This document shows positions 30,438 through 38,906 of a stretch of DNA of 64,000 bases, one piece after another. Both the position numbers and the translations under genes were made by a program. How positions within the stretch are numbered: the stretch's first letter is position 1; each line of letters begins with the position of its first letter. Origin of the DNA: Inquilinus sp. Marseille-Q2685 (GTDB taxonomy: Bacteria > Pseudomonadota > Alphaproteobacteria > DSM-16000 > Inquilinaceae); the NCBI RefSeq assembly GCF_916619195.1, contig NZ_CAKAKL010000007.1:248001-312000 (forward strand), given 5' to 3'. The notes beneath the pieces are model-generated. The model worked only from the letters and a program-made list of their open reading frames with translations. It had not been told where the DNA came from and did not search any database.

Positions 30438-31127
30438 CTAGTCCAAGAAATCCCCGTGCTTGCGCACATGCTCGGCCAGGCCCAGCGTGTGCTCGCGCAC
30501 CAGCGTTTCGGCCAGGTCGGCGTCGCGGGCCTCCAGCGCGGCGACGATCTTCTGGTGGTCGACCACCGAGCGCTGGGCCCGGTGGTCCTGGCCGATCGTC
30601 ACCCGGCGGATGCCGCGCATGTGGATGAACAGGTTGTCGGTGATGTCGACGATCAGCTGGCAGCCGCTGATCCGGATGATCTGCTTGTGGAAGGCGATGT
30701 TCGCCTCGGAATACTCGCTGACATGCTCCTCCGGGTCGCGGTCGCGGAACACGTCGACATAGTCGTGCAGCTTGCGGATCTGGGCGTCGGTCGCGACCTG
30801 TGTGGCCAGCCGCGCCGCCATGCTCTCCAGCGCCGCCCAGACCGTGATCATCTCCAGGACCTCGGCCTTGCTCTTGCGGATCACGAAGATGCCGCGGCGG
30901 GGCACGGAGCGGACGAAGCCCTCCTGCTCCAGCAGCGTCATCGCCTCGCGGATCGGGGTGCGGCTGACGCCCAGCATCTCGCTCAGCTGCCGCTCCTCCA
31001 GCTTGATCTCGCCGGCATGGCCATAGATGTCCATCTCGGTGATGGCGTGCTTCAGAGCCTTGTAGGCCTTGATCCGGAAGCTCGTTTCGGTGTCGAGCGG
31101 CTTGACGTCGATCTGCGGGATGCTCAT
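30438..31127 (-). CDS. GntR-family regulator, FadR (FCD) subfamily, paralogue 1
   Basis: 229 residues. N-terminal winged helix (ERQLSEMLGVSRTPIREAMTLLEQEGFVRSVPRRGIFVIRKS) and C-terminal all-helical FCD domain with metal-binding histidines (NIAFHKQIIR, RSVVDHQKIVAAL, REHTLGLAEH). It is very similar in layout and sequence to the GntR genes at 36382 and 50852. It is divergent from the PanE-like gene; GTATAC palindromes lie between the two, one close to its own start, suggesting autoregulation and control of the rightward genes. Confidence 0.93.
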   Translation of the reverse strand: MSIPQIDVKPLDTETSFRIKAYKALKHAITEMDIYGHAGEIKLEERQLSEMLGVSRTPIREAMTLLEQEGFVRSVPRRGIFVIRKSKAEVLEMITVWAALESMAARLATQVATDAQIRKLHDYVDVFRDRDPEEHVSEYSEANIAFHKQIIRISGCQLIVDITDNLFIHMRGIRRVTIGQDHRAQRSVVDHQKIVAALEARDADLAETLVREHTLGLAEHVRKHGDFLD

Positions 31128-31197
31128 CGAAGGCCCTTCTGTCGCCTGCGCGGCCAGCGTTCACCTCGCCTATAACCTTAGGCGTCGCCGGTCACAA

Positions 31198-31203
31198 GTA
31201 TAC
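31198..31203. promoter_or_regulatory. GTATAC core, putative GntR operator near the regulator's own gene
   Basis: ACAAGTATACCGTGG contains the GTATAC core found at the stronger TGGTATACAAAA sites of this region. It is 70 bases upstream of the leftward GntR start. Weak alone; supported by the sister site at 31290. Confidence 0.35.
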
Positions 31204-31234
31204 CGTGGACGAGAGTCCAACGCAGCTTTCCTCC

Positions 31235-31279
31235 CTTGGATCGATTGGGTCTTGGATCGATTGGGTCTTGGATCGATTG
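31235..31279. repeat. Tandem 16-base repeat, 2.8 copies, in divergent promoter region
   Basis: CTTGGATCGATTGGGT is repeated exactly twice and a third time for 13 bases, head to tail. Each unit holds the palindrome ATCGAT. It sits between the two GTATAC sites that separate the GntR gene from the PanE-like gene, so it may bind a regulator or be a slippage-prone spacer. Confidence 0.85.
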
Positions 31280-31289
31280 ACATTGGGTA

Positions 31290-31301
31290 TTTTGTATACC
31301 A
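31290..31301. promoter_or_regulatory. GntR/FadR-type operator upstream of the PanE-like operon
   Basis: TTTTGTATACCA is the exact reverse complement of TGGTATACAAAA at 36308-36319, upstream of another GntR paralogue. The TGGTATAC-type palindrome agrees with FadR-subfamily operators (TGGTNNACCA-like). It lies 61 bases before the PanE-like start. Confidence 0.65.
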
Positions 31302-31361
31302 CGATGATCCGGTCGGCTGCTCAGCGGCCCTGACTCCAATCAACGGGAGGAAGGCGCGGCC

Positions 31362-32387
31362 ATGAAACTCTGCATCTACGGCGCCGGGGCCATCGGCGGC
31401 TATCTCGGCGTCCAGCTCCATCGCGCGGGCGTCGAGGTCAGCCTCGTCGCCCGCGGCCTGCATCTCGAGGCGATGCGCCAGAACGGCCTGACCCTCAGGA
31501 TCGACGACGAGACCCGCACCGCCCGCATCCGCTGCACCGACAACCCGGCCGAGCTGGGGCCGCAGGACTATGTCGTGATCTGCCTCAAGGCCCATTCGGT
31601 GCCGGGGGTAGTCGAGGCGATGCAGCCGCTGCTGGGGCCGGAGACGGCGGTGGTGACTGCGGTGAACGGGCTGCCCTACTGGTATTTCCATCGCCATGGC
31701 GGCGCGCTCGAGGGCCGCACCATCGAGACCGTCGATCCCGGCGGCGTGCAGTGGAAGCGGCTGGGGCCGCAGCGCGGCATCGGCTGCATCGTCTATCCGG
31801 CGACCGAGGTGGTGGCGCCCGGCGTGGTCGAGCATCACTACGGCGACAAGTTCCCGCTGGGAGAGCCGGACGGCAGCCGGTCGGCCCGCGTCACCGCGCT
31901 CAGCGAGGCGATGACGGCGGCGGGATTGCAGGCGCCGGTCCGGGACAACATCCGCGACGAGATCTGGCTCAAGCTCTGGGGCAATCTCTGCCTCAACCCG
32001 ATCAGCGCCCTGACCCATGCGACGCTCGACGTCATCACCGGCGACCCTTCGACCCGCGACGTCGCCCGGCGGATGATGGCCGAGGCGCAGGCGATCGGCG
32101 ACCGGCTCGGTGTCCATTTCCGGGTCGACATCGAGCGGCGGCTGGACGGCGCCGGCGCCGTCGGCGCCCACCGCACCTCGATGCTGCAGGACCTCGACCG
32201 CGGCCGGCCGATGGAGATCGACCCGCTGGTCACCGTGGTGCAGGAGCTCGGCCGCATGGTCGGGGTGCCGACCCCGACGATCGACACCGTCCTGGCCCTG
32301 GTGCAGCAGCGCGCCGAGATCGCCGGGCTCTACAGCCGTCCCGCGACGGCCGAGACGAAACGGACGCCGGCGCTGGTGCCGGCCTGA
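31362..32387 (+). CDS. Ketopantoate reductase (PanE/ApbA)-like NADPH-dependent 2-oxoacid reductase
   Basis: 341 residues. N-terminal NADP-binding Rossmann motif GAGAIGG (residues 7-13) and VICLKAH; C-terminal helical domain with KLWGNLCLNPISALT (catalytic-type Lys and Asn) and GRPMEIDPL, the conserved GRPTEID-like motif. PanE reduces 2-dehydropantoate to pantoate, but paralogues in catabolic clusters reduce other 2-oxo acids. The context (NADPH-making transhydrogenase downstream, acyl-CoA lyase and Frc beyond) favours a catabolic 2-oxo/2-hydroxy acid role over pantothenate synthesis. GGGAGG lies upstream. Confidence 0.85.
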   Translation: MKLCIYGAGAIGGYLGVQLHRAGVEVSLVARGLHLEAMRQNGLTLRIDDETRTARIRCTDNPAELGPQDYVVICLKAHSVPGVVEAMQPLLGPETAVVTAVNGLPYWYFHRHGGALEGRTIETVDPGGVQWKRLGPQRGIGCIVYPATEVVAPGVVEHHYGDKFPLGEPDGSRSARVTALSEAMTAAGLQAPVRDNIRDEIWLKLWGNLCLNPISALTHATLDVITGDPSTRDVARRMMAEAQAIGDRLGVHFRVDIERRLDGAGAVGAHRTSMLQDLDRGRPMEIDPLVTVVQELGRMVGVPTPTIDTVLALVQQRAEIAGLYSRPATAETKRTPALVPA

Positions 32388-32439
32388 CCCCCGTCCGAGC
32401 GGCCGGAAAGAGCCGCTTTCCAGAGGAGGAACCCAGCCA

Positions 32440-32883
32440 ATGAGGGCCGAAGACATTCTCCGCCAGAAGGATTCGCGCGTCGTCATGATCCGCGTCGGCG
32501 AGACGGTGGCCACCGCCGTCGCGCTGATGACCAAGGAGATCATCGGCGCCCTCGTCGTCAAGGAGGTGTGCCGCACCGAGGGCAATGTCGTGGTCGGGGT
32601 GTTCTCCGAACGCGACGTCGCCCGGGCGCTGGCCACGCATGGCGCCGCGGCGCTGTCGATGCCGGTCTCGGCCTTCATGGGCCGCACGGTGATCAGCTGC
32701 GAGCCCCGCGACAGCATCGAGACGGTGCTGCGGCTGATGGACGAGAACCACATCCGGCACGTGCCGGTGATGGAGGATCACACCCTGGTCGGGGTGATCA
32801 GCGCCCGCGACCTGATCCGGCACTTCCTGCAGCAGTCCTCGCCGGCGCTGCAGGAGCCGGCTGCGGCCGTGGTGCACGCCTGA
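32440..32883 (+). CDS. CBS-domain pair protein
   Basis: 147 residues, two CBS repeats (about 5-65 and 75-135): VMIRVGETVATAVALMTKEIIGALVV...VVGVFSERDVARAL and VISCEPRDSIETVLRLMDENHIRHVPVMEDHTLVGVISARDLIRHF. Such stand-alone pairs bind adenine nucleotides or NAD(P) and sense energy state. It sits between the PanE-like reductase and the transhydrogenase genes, so it may tune them. AGGAGG is upstream of the ATG. Confidence 0.92.
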   Translation: MRAEDILRQKDSRVVMIRVGETVATAVALMTKEIIGALVVKEVCRTEGNVVVGVFSERDVARALATHGAAALSMPVSAFMGRTVISCEPRDSIETVLRLMDENHIRHVPVMEDHTLVGVISARDLIRHFLQQSSPALQEPAAAVVHA

Positions 32884-32901
32884 TCTCCACTTGATGGTGA
32901 A

Positions 32902-32929
32902 CCGCGGCGGCCCGGCCGGGCTGCCGCGG
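32902..32929 (+). terminator. GC-rich hairpin between the CBS gene and pntAA
   Basis: CCGCGGC pairs with GCCGCGG around a self-complementary GCCCGGCCGGGC core. There is no T-run after it (CGTCTCTAA), so it could be a weak terminator, pause or mRNA-stability element rather than a true intrinsic terminator. Confidence 0.4.
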
Positions 32930-32998
32930 CGTCTCTAACGCAGTGCGGCGCCGCCGCCCAATGACCTTGGGGAGGGCCGCGTGGGGGAGCTGTTGTCC

Positions 32999-34165
32999 AT
33001 GCGGATAGTGGTGTTGCGGGAGCGGCGGGACGGTGAGCGCCGTGTGGCGGCGACGGCGGACAGCGTGAAGAAGCTGGTGGGTCTGGGGGCGACGGTCGTT
33101 GTGGAGGCCGGGGCCGGGCTGGGCAGTGCCGTGACGGACGAGGCGTACCGCGCGGCGGGGGCGGAGGTGGCGCCGGACGCGGCGGCGGCTCTCGCGGGCG
33201 CCGATGTGGTGCTGAAGGTGCGGCGGCCCTTGCGGGCCGGGCAGGGCGAGGTCGACGAGCTGTCCTTGATCCCGCGGGGGGCGGCGCTGATCGGGGTGCT
33301 GGAGCCCTATGACGACGCGGAGAGCCTGTCGGCCTATGCCGAGGCGGGGATCGAGAGCTTCGCCCTGGAGCTGGTGCCGCGGATCACGCGGGCGCAGGCG
33401 ATGGACGTGCTGTCGAGCCAGGCGAACCTGGCGGGCTACCGGGCGGTGCTGGAGGCGGCGTCGGTGTTCGGCCGGGCGTTCCCGATGATGATGACGGCGG
33501 CGGGCACGGTGCCGCCGGCGCGGGTGCTGGTGATGGGGGCCGGCGTGGCCGGGCTGCAGGCGATCGCGACGGCGCGGCGCCTCGGGGCCGTGGTCTCTGC
33601 CACCGATGTGCGTCCGGCGGCGAAGGAGCAGGTGCAGTCGTTGGGCGCCAGCTTCGTGGCGGTGGAGGACGAGGAGTTCAAGGCGGCGGAGACTTCGGGC
33701 GGCTACGCCAAGGAGATGTCGGCGGAGTACCGGGCCAAGCAGGCGGCGCTGATCGCCGAGACGGTGAAGAAGCAGGACATCGTGATCTGCACCGCGCTGA
33801 TCCCGGGGAAGAAGGCGCCGGTGCTGATGGACGAGGCGATGGTGCGGTCGATGAAGCCGGGGTCGGTGATCGTGGACCTGGCGGCGGAGCGGGGCGGCAA
33901 CTGCGCCCTGACCCGGCTGGGCGAGGTGGTCGAGGACCAGGGCGTGACCATCGTCGGGCACAGGAACGTGCCGGGCCGGATCGCGACCGACGCCTCGGCG
34001 CTCTACGCCCGCAACCTGGTGGCCTTCCTGACGCCGCTGATCGACAAGGAGAGCAAGGCGCTGAAGGTGGACGGCTCTGACGAGATCGTGGCGGCGACGC
34101 GGCTGACCGCGGGGGGCCGTGTGGTGCATCCGGGCTTCGGCGGCCGGGCCGAGCAGGCGGCGTAG
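32999..34165 (+). CDS. pntAA: NAD(P) transhydrogenase alpha-1 subunit PntAA (NAD-binding domain I)
   Basis: 388 residues, close to the 384 of Rhodospirillum rubrum Pnt[42 protein letters not shown] is the family N-terminus; the RQD-loop region reads [12 protein letters not shown], and the NAD fold is [22 protein letters not shown]. It binds NADH in the cytosol and passes hydride to domain III of PntB. The ATG at 32999 fits homologues; a GTG at 32981 with GGGGAGG upstream would add six residues. It is followed by the separate membrane part pntAB, the split arrangement usual in Alphaproteobacteria. Confidence 0.95.
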   Translation: MRIVVLRERRDGERRVAATADSVKKLVGLGATVVVEAGAGLGSAVTDEAYRAAGAEVAPDAAAALAGADVVLKVRRPLRAGQGEVDELSLIPRGAALIGVLEPYDDAESLSAYAEAGIESFALELVPRITRAQAMDVLSSQANLAGYRAVLEAASVFGRAFPMMMTAAGTVPPARVLVMGAGVAGLQAIATARRLGAVVSATDVRPAAKEQVQSLGASFVAVEDEEFKAAETSGGYAKEMSAEYRAKQAALIAETVKKQDIVICTALIPGKKAPVLMDEAMVRSMKPGSVIVDLAAERGGNCALTRLGEVVEDQGVTIVGHRNVPGRIATDASALYARNLVAFLTPLIDKESKALKVDGSDEIVAATRLTAGGRVVHPGFGGRAEQAA

Positions 34166-34179
34166 GGGAGAGCGGGATC

Positions 34180-34584
34180 ATGGCGGCGGACGGGATCGCA
34201 GAGGGCGCGGAGGATCTGGCCGAGGCGGCGCGGGGGCTGGCGGACCAGGCCCAGGCGCTGGCGGTGCAGGCGCCGGCGGCGACGGCCGGGCCGGCGGGGG
34301 AGCACGGCTTCTTCCTGACCGGGCTGACGGTGTTCGTGCTGGCCTGCTTCGTCGGCTACTACGTGGTGTGGCGGGGGTCGCCCGCCCTGCATTCGCCCCC
34401 CATTAGCGTGACCAACGCGATTTCCTCCGGGGTCGCGGGCGGCGCCCTGATAGCGGCGGGGCCGGCGGTGATCGGGGCGTCGAGCGTGCTGGGGGCGCTG
34501 GCGGTGCTCTTGGCCTCGGTGAACATCTTCGGGGGCTTCCTGGTGACGCGGCGGATGCTGGCGATGTACCGGAAGAAGGGCTGA
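34180..34584 (+). CDS. pntAB: NAD(P) transhydrogenase alpha-2 subunit PntAB (membrane)
   Basis: 134 residues: an Ala-rich leader of about 45 residues, then three to four membrane segments ([61 protein letters not shown]). [12 protein letters not shown] is the conserved link. With PntB it forms the proton channel coupling hydride transfer to the proton gradient. The leader is longer than in short homologues. Between pntAA (14 bases upstream) and pntB. Confidence 0.95.
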   Translation: MAADGIAEGAEDLAEAARGLADQAQALAVQAPAATAGPAGEHGFFLTGLTVFVLACFVGYYVVWRGSPALHSPPISVTNAISSGVAGGALIAAGPAVIGASSVLGALAVLLASVNIFGGFLVTRRMLAMYRKKG

Positions 34585-34631
34585 GACAGCCCGTTCAGGC
34601 AACATTCGAATACGAAGGCGAGGGGATCGCG

Positions 34632-36029
34632 ATGACGAGCCTGGCGGTGCTGGCGTATCTGGTGGCGGCGGTGTGCTTCATCATGGCGCTGCGGGGCCTG
34701 TCGAGCCCGGAGACGAGCCGGCAGGGGAACTGGTACGGGATCGCCGGGATGGCGATCGCGGTGGCGACGACGCTGGTGCTGCTGCCGCAGGTGCGGAACT
34801 ACTGGCTGATCGTACCGGCGATCGCGATCGGGGGCGGCATCGGCTACGTGGTGGCGCAGCGGATCCAGATGACGGCGCTGCCGCAGCTGGTGGCGGCGTT
34901 CCACAGCCTAGTGGGGCTGGCGGCGGGGTGCGTGGCGGCGGCGGCGTTCCTGGATCCGGCCGCCTACGCCATCGGCACGCCGGGGGCGATCCATGTCGGC
35001 AGCCTGATCGAGATGGCGCTGGGGGCGGCGATCGGCGCCATCACCTTCACCGGATCCCTGGTCGCCTTCGCCAAGCTGCAGGGTCTGGTCTCGGGCAAGC
35101 CGCTGGTGTTCCCGATGCAGCACCCGCTGAACGCCGGCCTCGGCCTCCTGATCGTGCTCCTGATCGTGTGGATGTGCGCCGGGCAGTCGGGCGCGGCGTT
35201 CCTCCTGCTGATCCTGGTGGCGCTGGCGCTCGGGTTCCTCTTGATCCTGCCGATCGGCGGGGCGGACATGCCGGTGGTGGTGTCGATGCTGAACAGCTAC
35301 TCCGGCTGGGCGGCGGCGGGCATCGGCTTCACCCTGCAGAACAACCTGCTGATCGTGACCGGGGCGCTGGTCGGGTCGTCGGGCGCGATCCTCAGCTACA
35401 TCATGTGCAAGGGGATGAACCGGTCGATCATCAACGTGATCCTGGGCGGCTTCGGCGGCGAGGCCAATGCCGCCGCGGCCGGCGGCGCCTCGGGCGACCG
35501 GGCGGTGAAGCAGGGCTCGGCGGAGGACGCGGCCTTCGTGATGAAGAACGCCCGGTCGGTGATCATCGTGCCGGGCTACGGCATGGCGGTGGCGCAGGCG
35601 CAGCACGCGCTTCGGGAGATGTCGGACCTGCTGAAGAAGGAGGGGGTGGAGGTGCGCTACGCCATCCACCCGGTGGCGGGCCGCATGCCGGGGCACATGA
35701 ACGTGCTGCTGGCCGAAGCCAACGTGCCGTACGACGAGGTGTTCGAGCTGGAGGAGATCAACCGCGACTTCGCCCAGGCGGACGTAGCCTTTGTGATCGG
35801 GGCGAACGACGTGACCAACCCGGCGGCGAAGTCGGACCCGGCGAGCCCGATCTACGGCATGCCGATCCTGGACGTGGAGAACGCCAGGACGGTGCTGTTC
35901 GTGAAGCGCTCCATGGCCTCGGGCTATGCCGGGGTCGAGAACGAGCTGTTCTTCCGCGACAACACCCTCATGCTCTTCGGCGATGCAAAGAAGATCAGCG
36001 AAGACGTGGCGAAGTCACTGGCGGCGTAG
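34632..36029 (+). CDS. pntB: NAD(P) transhydrogenase beta subunit PntB
   Basis: 465 residues. Eight or nine membrane helices up to about residue 260, then the NADP-binding domain III: NARSVIIVPGYGMAVAQAQHALREM, VRYAIHPVAGRMPGHMNVLLAEA, FVIGANDVTNPAAK and KRSMASGYAGVENELFF. It makes NADPH from NADH at the expense of the proton gradient. The operon with a PanE-like reductase and a CBS protein suggests an NADPH-demanding local pathway. A large palindrome follows its stop and may end transcription. Confidence 0.96.
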   Translation: MTSLAVLAYLVAAVCFIMALRGLSSPETSRQGNWYGIAGMAIAVATTLVLLPQVRNYWLIVPAIAIGGGIGYVVAQRIQMTALPQLVAAFHSLVGLAAGCVAAAAFLDPAAYAIGTPGAIHVGSLIEMALGAAIGAITFTGSLVAFAKLQGLVSGKPLVFPMQHPLNAGLGLLIVLLIVWMCAGQSGAAFLLLILVALALGFLLILPIGGADMPVVVSMLNSYSGWAAAGIGFTLQNNLLIVTGALVGSSGAILSYIMCKGMNRSIINVILGGFGGEANAAAAGGASGDRAVKQGSAEDAAFVMKNARSVIIVPGYGMAVAQAQHALREMSDLLKKEGVEVRYAIHPVAGRMPGHMNVLLAEANVPYDEVFELEEINRDFAQADVAFVIGANDVTNPAAKSDPASPIYGMPILDVENARTVLFVKRSMASGYAGVENELFFRDNTLMLFGDAKKISEDVAKSLAA

Positions 36030-36049
36030 GGAAGGGCTCGCCCCGTATT

Positions 36050-36138
36050 GTCATCGCCGGGCTTGACCCGGCGATCCAGGGGCCACCAAGGACCGCTCTC
36101 GAAAGCCCCTGGATCGCCGGGACAAGCCCGAGGATGAC
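36050..36138. repeat. 89-base imperfect palindrome after pntB (intergenic repeat element)
   Basis: The left arm starts GTCATCGCCGGGCTTGACCC and the right arm ends with its near-complement, GGGACAAGCCCGAGGATGAC; arms of about 33 bases surround a loop of about 23. GTCATCGCCGGGCTTGACCCGG-like elements are widespread short repeats in Alphaproteobacteria. It can fold into a long hairpin and probably acts as terminator or mRNA 3' stabiliser for the pnt operon. Confidence 0.8.
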
Positions 36139-36307
36139 AGGAGGGGGAAGGCGAAGACCAAGCCTCCCACTGCACAAGTTTCCTCCCGACTGGGCCGTGC
36201 CACGCCGTGGCACGGCCATCTTTTTGCGCACCGCAGCATAAACTGTCTCTGCGCCAAATAAAAAAGACGATCGCATCCACTTTCCCGGCTTGCCGGACCG
36301 ATTCTTC

Positions 36308-36319
36308 TGGTATACAAAA
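36308..36319. promoter_or_regulatory. GntR/FadR-type operator upstream of GntR paralogue 2
   Basis: TGGTATACAAAA, identical (reverse complement) to the site at 31290-31301. It lies 63 bases before the GntR gene that heads the lyase/Frc operon, consistent with autoregulation or cross-control by the paralogues. Confidence 0.65.
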
Positions 36320-36381
36320 TTCTGAATTCAGTCGACCAGAGAGCCTTCGCGGCCGGTCGCACGCTCTGGGACGGAACGCCG

Positions 36382-37071
36382 ATGCTGGTGGATGGGGTGA
36401 CGCTCGATGTCGCGCCGCTGGCCGCCAAGGCCAGCTACAAGGCCAAGGCCTATCAGGCCCTGCGCGACGCCATCGTGCGCATGAACATCTACGGCCACAG
36501 CCGCCCGATCCGGATCGACGAGCGGCAGTTGTGCGAGGCTCTGGGCATCAGCCGGACCCCGGTGCGTGAGGCAATCGCGCTGCTGGAGCAGGAAGGGCTT
36601 GTGCGGTCGATGCCGCGGCGCGGCGTCTTCGTGGTCCGCAAGACCCGGGACGAGATCCGCGAGCTGATCGTGGTCTGGGCCGCGCTGGAAGGCATGGCCG
36701 CCCGTCTGGCGGCGGCGCGCGTCGGCCCGGCCGAGATCGAGGAGCTGCGCGGCATGATCGCCGGCCAGGCGGCGGAGGCGGATGCGCCCGACCGGTTCGC
36801 CGCCGCCAACATCGATTTCCATCAGGCGCTGATCCGCCTCGGCGGCTGCGTCCTGATCACCGAGATGACCGAGACCCTGTTCCTGCACATCCGCGCCATC
36901 CGCTGGTCCCTGATCGGCCGGCCGGAGCGGGCCGAGCGGTCGGTGGCGGACCACACCGCCGTCGTCGAGGCCCTGGCGCGGCGCGACGGGGATCTCGCCG
37001 AGACGCTGGTCCGCAACCATGCCCTCGACCTGTCGCGGTCGGTCGAGCGGCACGGGACCGGCTTCGAATGA
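36382..37071 (+). CDS. GntR-family regulator, FadR (FCD) subfamily, paralogue 2
   Basis: 229 residues. Winged helix ERQLCEALGISRTPVREAIALLEQEGLVRSMPRRGVFVVRKT and FCD domain (NIDFHQALIRLGG, RSVADHTAVVEAL, RNHALDLSRSVERH). Same length and residue pattern as the paralogue at 30438, including the SYKAKAYQALRDAIVRMNIYGH leader. It precedes the ThDP lyase and Frc genes by 57 bases and probably controls them in response to a small acid or acyl-CoA. Confidence 0.93.
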   Translation: MLVDGVTLDVAPLAAKASYKAKAYQALRDAIVRMNIYGHSRPIRIDERQLCEALGISRTPVREAIALLEQEGLVRSMPRRGVFVVRKTRDEIRELIVVWAALEGMAARLAAARVGPAEIEELRGMIAGQAAEADAPDRFAAANIDFHQALIRLGGCVLITEMTETLFLHIRAIRWSLIGRPERAERSVADHTAVVEALARRDGDLAETLVRNHALDLSRSVERHGTGFE

Positions 37072-37128
37072 CCGCCCGGCGCCGCGCGATGCCGCGCATC
37101 CCGAGCAAGAGGTGAGGAGGAAGCGATC

Positions 37129-38832
37129 ATGCCCGATACTGCAGTGAAGGAAGCGGCCGCGACGGAGGAGGTCATCTCCGGCGGTCACCTCGTGGCCAAG
37201 GCGCTCAAGGCCGAGGGCATCGACACCATCTTCACCCTCTGCGGCGGCCACATCATCGACATCTATGACGGCTGCCTGGACGAGGGCATCCGCATCATCG
37301 ACGTCCGGCACGAGCAGGTCGCGGCCCATGCCGCCGACGGCTATGCCCGCGTCACCGGCAAGCCCGGCTGCGCCGTGGTCACCGCCGGCCCGGGCACGAC
37401 CGACGCCATCACCGGCGTCGCCAACGCCTTCCGCGCCGAGAGCCCGTTCCTGCTGATCGGCGGCCAGGGGGCCCTCGACCAGCACAAGATGGGGTCGCTG
37501 CAGGACCTGCCGCATGTCGACATGATGAAGTCGATCACCAAGTTCGCGGCCAATGTGGTGACCACCGAGCGCGTCGCCGACATGTGCTCGATGGCCTTCC
37601 GCGAGGCCTTCGCCGGCGCCCCCGGCCCGGTCTATCTCGAGATCGGCCGCGACATCCTGGACGGCCATGTGCCGCTGAAGAAGGCCAGGCTGCCGGAGGC
37701 CGGCCACTACCGCTGGTCGACCAAGAGCATCGGCGACCCGCGCGACATCGAGAAGCTGGCCGACATCCTGGTCCACGCGAAGAAGCCCTGCGTGCTGCTG
37801 GGCCAGCAGGTCTGGACCTGCCGGGCGGCCGACGACGCGATCAATTTCGTCCGCACCCTCAACATCCCGGCCTTCATGAACGGCGCCGGCCGCGGCACGC
37901 TGCCGCCGGGAGACCCGCACCACTTCCAGCAGACCCGGCGCTACGCCTTCGACAACGCCGACGTGATCCTGATCGTCGGCACGCCCTTCGACTTCCGCAT
38001 GGGCTACGGCAAGCGCCTGGGCCGCAACGCCACCGTGGTGCAGATCGACCTCGACTACCGGACGGTCGGCAAGAACCGCGACGTCTCGCTCGGCCTGGTC
38101 GGCGATTGCGGCGCCATCTTCGCCGCCGTCACCCAGGCCGTCTCCGGCCGGGTCGACAACGGCGCCAGGAGCCGCGAGCCCTGGCTCGAGGAGTTGCGGG
38201 CCGAGGAGGCGAAGATGGAGGCGGCGCGGCTGCCGAAGCTGAAGTCCGACGCCTCGCCGATCCACCCGCTGCGCCTGGCCTATGAGCTGAACGAGTTCCT
38301 GACCGAGAACACCGTCTATATCGGCGACGGCGGCGACGTCGTCACCTTCTCGGGCGGCGTGGTCAAGCCGCGGGCGCCGGGCCACTGGATGGATCCCGGC
38401 CCGCTCGGCACCCTCGGCGTCGGTGTGCCCTTCGCCATGGCGTCGAAGATCGCCCAGCCGGAGAAGGAGGTGCTCTGTCTGTTCGGCGACGGCACCTTCA
38501 GCCTGACCGGCTGGGACTTCGAGACCATGGTGCGCTTCGACCTGCCCTTCATCGGCGTGGTCGGCAACAACTCGCACATGAACCAGATCCGCTACGGCCA
38601 GATCCAGAAATACGGGCCGGAGAAGGGCAATGTCGGCAACAAGCTGGGCGACGTGCACTACTCGAAATTCGCCCAGATGCTCGGCGGCTATGGCGAGGAG
38701 GTGTACGAGGCCAGCCAGATCCGCCCGGCGCTGGAGCGGGCGCGGGAGTCCGGCAAGCCGTCGCTGATCAATGTGTGGATCGACCCCGACGCCTACGCCC
38801 CGGGGACCATGAACCAGACCATGTACAAGTAA
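37129..38832 (+). CDS. ThDP-dependent lyase, oxalyl-CoA decarboxylase / 2-hydroxyacyl-CoA lyase type
   Basis: 567 residues, three-domain ThDP fold: Pyr domain with the cofactor-activating Glu at position 62 ([17 protein letters not shown]), central domain, and PP domain with [29 protein letters not shown] near 451-479. Length equals oxalyl-CoA decarboxylase (about 568), and the gene is followed by a close Frc homologue. However, the Oxc segment with the active-site Tyr-Glu (YEEMDQ) is replaced by [12 protein letters not shown], so the substrate may be a 2-hydroxyacyl-CoA cleaved to formyl-CoA and an aldehyde or ketone, as in HACL enzymes, rather than oxalyl-CoA. AGGAGG lies upstream. Substrate assignment is open. 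Confidence 0.8.
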   Translation: MPDTAVKEAAATEEVISGGHLVAKALKAEGIDTIFTLCGGHIIDIYDGCLDEGIRIIDVRHEQVAAHAADGYARVTGKPGCAVVTAGPGTTDAITGVANAFRAESPFLLIGGQGALDQHKMGSLQDLPHVDMMKSITKFAANVVTTERVADMCSMAFREAFAGAPGPVYLEIGRDILDGHVPLKKARLPEAGHYRWSTKSIGDPRDIEKLADILVHAKKPCVLLGQQVWTCRAADDAINFVRTLNIPAFMNGAGRGTLPPGDPHHFQQTRRYAFDNADVILIVGTPFDFRMGYGKRLGRNATVVQIDLDYRTVGKNRDVSLGLVGDCGAIFAAVTQAVSGRVDNGARSREPWLEELRAEEAKMEAARLPKLKSDASPIHPLRLAYELNEFLTENTVYIGDGGDVVTFSGGVVKPRAPGHWMDPGPLGTLGVGVPFAMASKIAQPEKEVLCLFGDGTFSLTGWDFETMVRFDLPFIGVVGNNSHMNQIRYGQIQKYGPEKGNVGNKLGDVHYSKFAQMLGGYGEEVYEASQIRPALERARESGKPSLINVWIDPDAYAPGTMNQTMYK

Positions 38833-38840
38833 CGCGGCCG

Positions 38841-38875
38841 CGGGCGCGGGCTGAATCCACAGCCGCCCGCGCCCG
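38841..38875. other. Intercistronic hairpin between lyase and frc genes
   Basis: CGGGCGCGGGC (38841-38851) pairs perfectly with GCCCGCGCCCG (38865-38875) around a 13-base loop. No T-run follows, so it may protect or process the mRNA between the two genes and set different expression levels. Confidence 0.5.
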
Positions 38876-38906
38876 TCCTGCACCGGCACAGATAGGGAGA
38901 GAGACC

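Noticed and set aside
31235-31279. Tandem repeats as a CRISPR array
   Set aside because: Units are head to tail without spacers and there are no cas genes.
37129-38832. Naming the ThDP enzyme oxc outright
   Set aside because: The neighbourhood fits, but the active-site segment of oxalyl-CoA decarboxylase is replaced, so only the family is named.
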